A stretch of 6,933 nucleotides of DNA, taken from contig DDED01000116.1 in the NCBI GenBank assembly GCA_002336035.1, positions 1,242 through 8,174 on the forward strand, read 5' to 3'. Origin of the DNA: Cellvibrionales bacterium UBA1963. GTDB lineage: Bacteria; Pseudomonadota; Gammaproteobacteria; Pseudomonadales; UBA7434. Every line of letters starts with the position of its first letter. The first letter of the stretch is position 1. Below, piece after piece: positions 6,382 to 6,933 of this stretch. The notes below the pieces were generated by a model. The model saw only the letters and a list, made by a program, of their open reading frames with translations, did no database searches and was not told the origin of the DNA. A program made the translations under genes and the position numbers.

Positions 6382-6412
6382 TTGTGATTTTACGTTAATG
6401 TCAGTCTAAAAT
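6382..6412 (+). promoter_or_regulatory. Candidate sigma-70 promoter for pfp
   Basis: TTGTGA (6382-6387) is a possible -35. The -10 is either TAAAAT (6407-6412, a five-of-six match but with a 19-nt spacer) or TCTAAA (6405-6410, 17-nt spacer). Transcription would start near 6418-6420, leaving a leader of about 32 nt. ATTTTA (6387-6392) and TAAAAT (6407-6412) are inverted arms flanking the spacer and might form an operator. Confidence 0.35.
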
Positions 6413-6450
6413 GGTACCTTTATTCTTTACACCAAAACACACAACTAAAT

Positions 6451-6933
6451 ATGCCAAAAAAAAATGCCTTTTATGCACAATCTGGCGGCGTTACCGCCGT
6501 TATTAATGCCTCTGCCTGCGGAGTTATTCAAGCAGCCAAAGCAGAACCCAACATCGGAAAAGTCTTTGCTGGTCATAATGGTATCATTGGCGCGCTCAAT
6601 GAAGAATTAATTGATACCAGTAAAGAAACAGCCCGCACAATTAAACAACTACGGCACACCCCCAGCGGCGCGTTTGGTTCCTGTCGATACAAATTAAAAG
6701 ATGTATCCGACAATCGTGCTGAGTACGAACGAATGATTGAGGTCTTTAAAGCGCATAATATTGGCTATTTCTTTTACAATGGCGGCGGTGACTCTCAAGA
6801 TACAACCTATAAACTGTCAGAATACTGCCAAACCATAGGCTACCCATTAAAGTGCATCGGCATACCTAAAACCATTGATAACGACCTTCCATTGACCGAT
6901 AACTGCCCAGGCTTCGGCTCGGTAGCAAAATAT
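6451..6933 (+). CDS. pfp: 6-phosphofructokinase, pyrophosphate-type (partial, runs off right edge)
   Basis: The first 161 codons are open to the window edge with no stop; the family is usually around 400 residues, so well under half is seen. The protein interconverts fructose 6-phosphate and fructose 1,6-bisphosphate. The nucleotide/PPi loop is SGGVTAVINA (11-20). Active-site motifs are GGGDSQDT (111-118) and PKTIDNDLPLTD (139-150), then CPGFGSVAKY (152-161). Asp114, where ATP-dependent enzymes have Gly, and Lys140 in PKTIDND, where they have Gly, are the known marks of pyrophosphate use. Asp143 is the expected catalytic base. A PPi enzyme works reversibly in glycolysis and gluconeogenesis. 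The ATG at 6451 starts right at the conserved N-terminus. It is preceded by an A/C-rich leader with no Shine-Dalgarno, and the only nearby upstream ATG (6411) is out of frame. It is divergent from mpl. Confidence 0.93.
   Translation, partial: MPKKNAFYAQSGGVTAVINASACGVIQAAKAEPNIGKVFAGHNGIIGALNEELIDTSKETARTIKQLRHTPSGAFGSCRYKLKDVSDNRAEYERMIEVFKAHNIGYFFYNGGGDSQDTTYKLSEYCQTIGYPLKCIGIPKTIDNDLPLTDNCPGFGSVAKY

Overview
This window looks like ordinary chromosomal DNA from a gammaproteobacterium. GC content is moderate (mid-40s percent by eye) and genes are tightly packed. It carries Mpl, a murein-recycling ligase typical of Proteobacteria, a UbiX flavin prenyltransferase, and a 6-phosphofructokinase with pyrophosphate-type active-site residues. 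That mix fits free-living, possibly marine or methylotrophic, Gammaproteobacteria. The genus cannot be fixed from the sequence, and I see no tRNA, rRNA, CRISPR array, insertion sequence or integrase.

Layout. Six genes lie on the minus strand and read leftward from about 6239 to 22: mpl, ubiX, an MMPL/RND-superfamily membrane transporter, a small YkgJ-type cysteine-cluster protein, a stand-alone LON N-terminal-domain protein, and a DEDDh-type 3'-5' exonuclease-like protein. Gaps are about 54, 72, 13, 43 and 114 nt, so at least mpl to the LON gene could be one transcription unit. The exonuclease, after the longest gap, may also have its own promoter. A 211-nt divergent intergenic region (6240-6450) separates mpl from a plus-strand pfp gene that runs off the right edge (161 codons seen).

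Functions. Mpl reattaches recycled murein tripeptide to UDP-MurNAc. UbiX makes the prenylated FMN used by the UbiD decarboxylase in ubiquinone synthesis. The transporter, cysteine-cluster and LON-domain proteins are conserved but have no assigned substrate. PFP would run a reversible, PPi-driven phosphofructokinase step. The first two genes are housekeeping; a functional link to the next four is only inferred from co-orientation.

Points of interest. The transporter probably starts at a TTG codon (4103) behind a perfect AAGGAG, seven codons inside the longest reading frame. A six-codon mini-ORF links the transporter stop to the ykgJ GTG start through ATGA and GTGA overlaps. The transporter has a 25-residue stretch with 15 acidic residues in its second extracytoplasmic domain and lacks the usual Asp in the first of its two membrane motifs. 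The divergent promoter region holds several dyads. I found no convincing evidence of a wholly new system.
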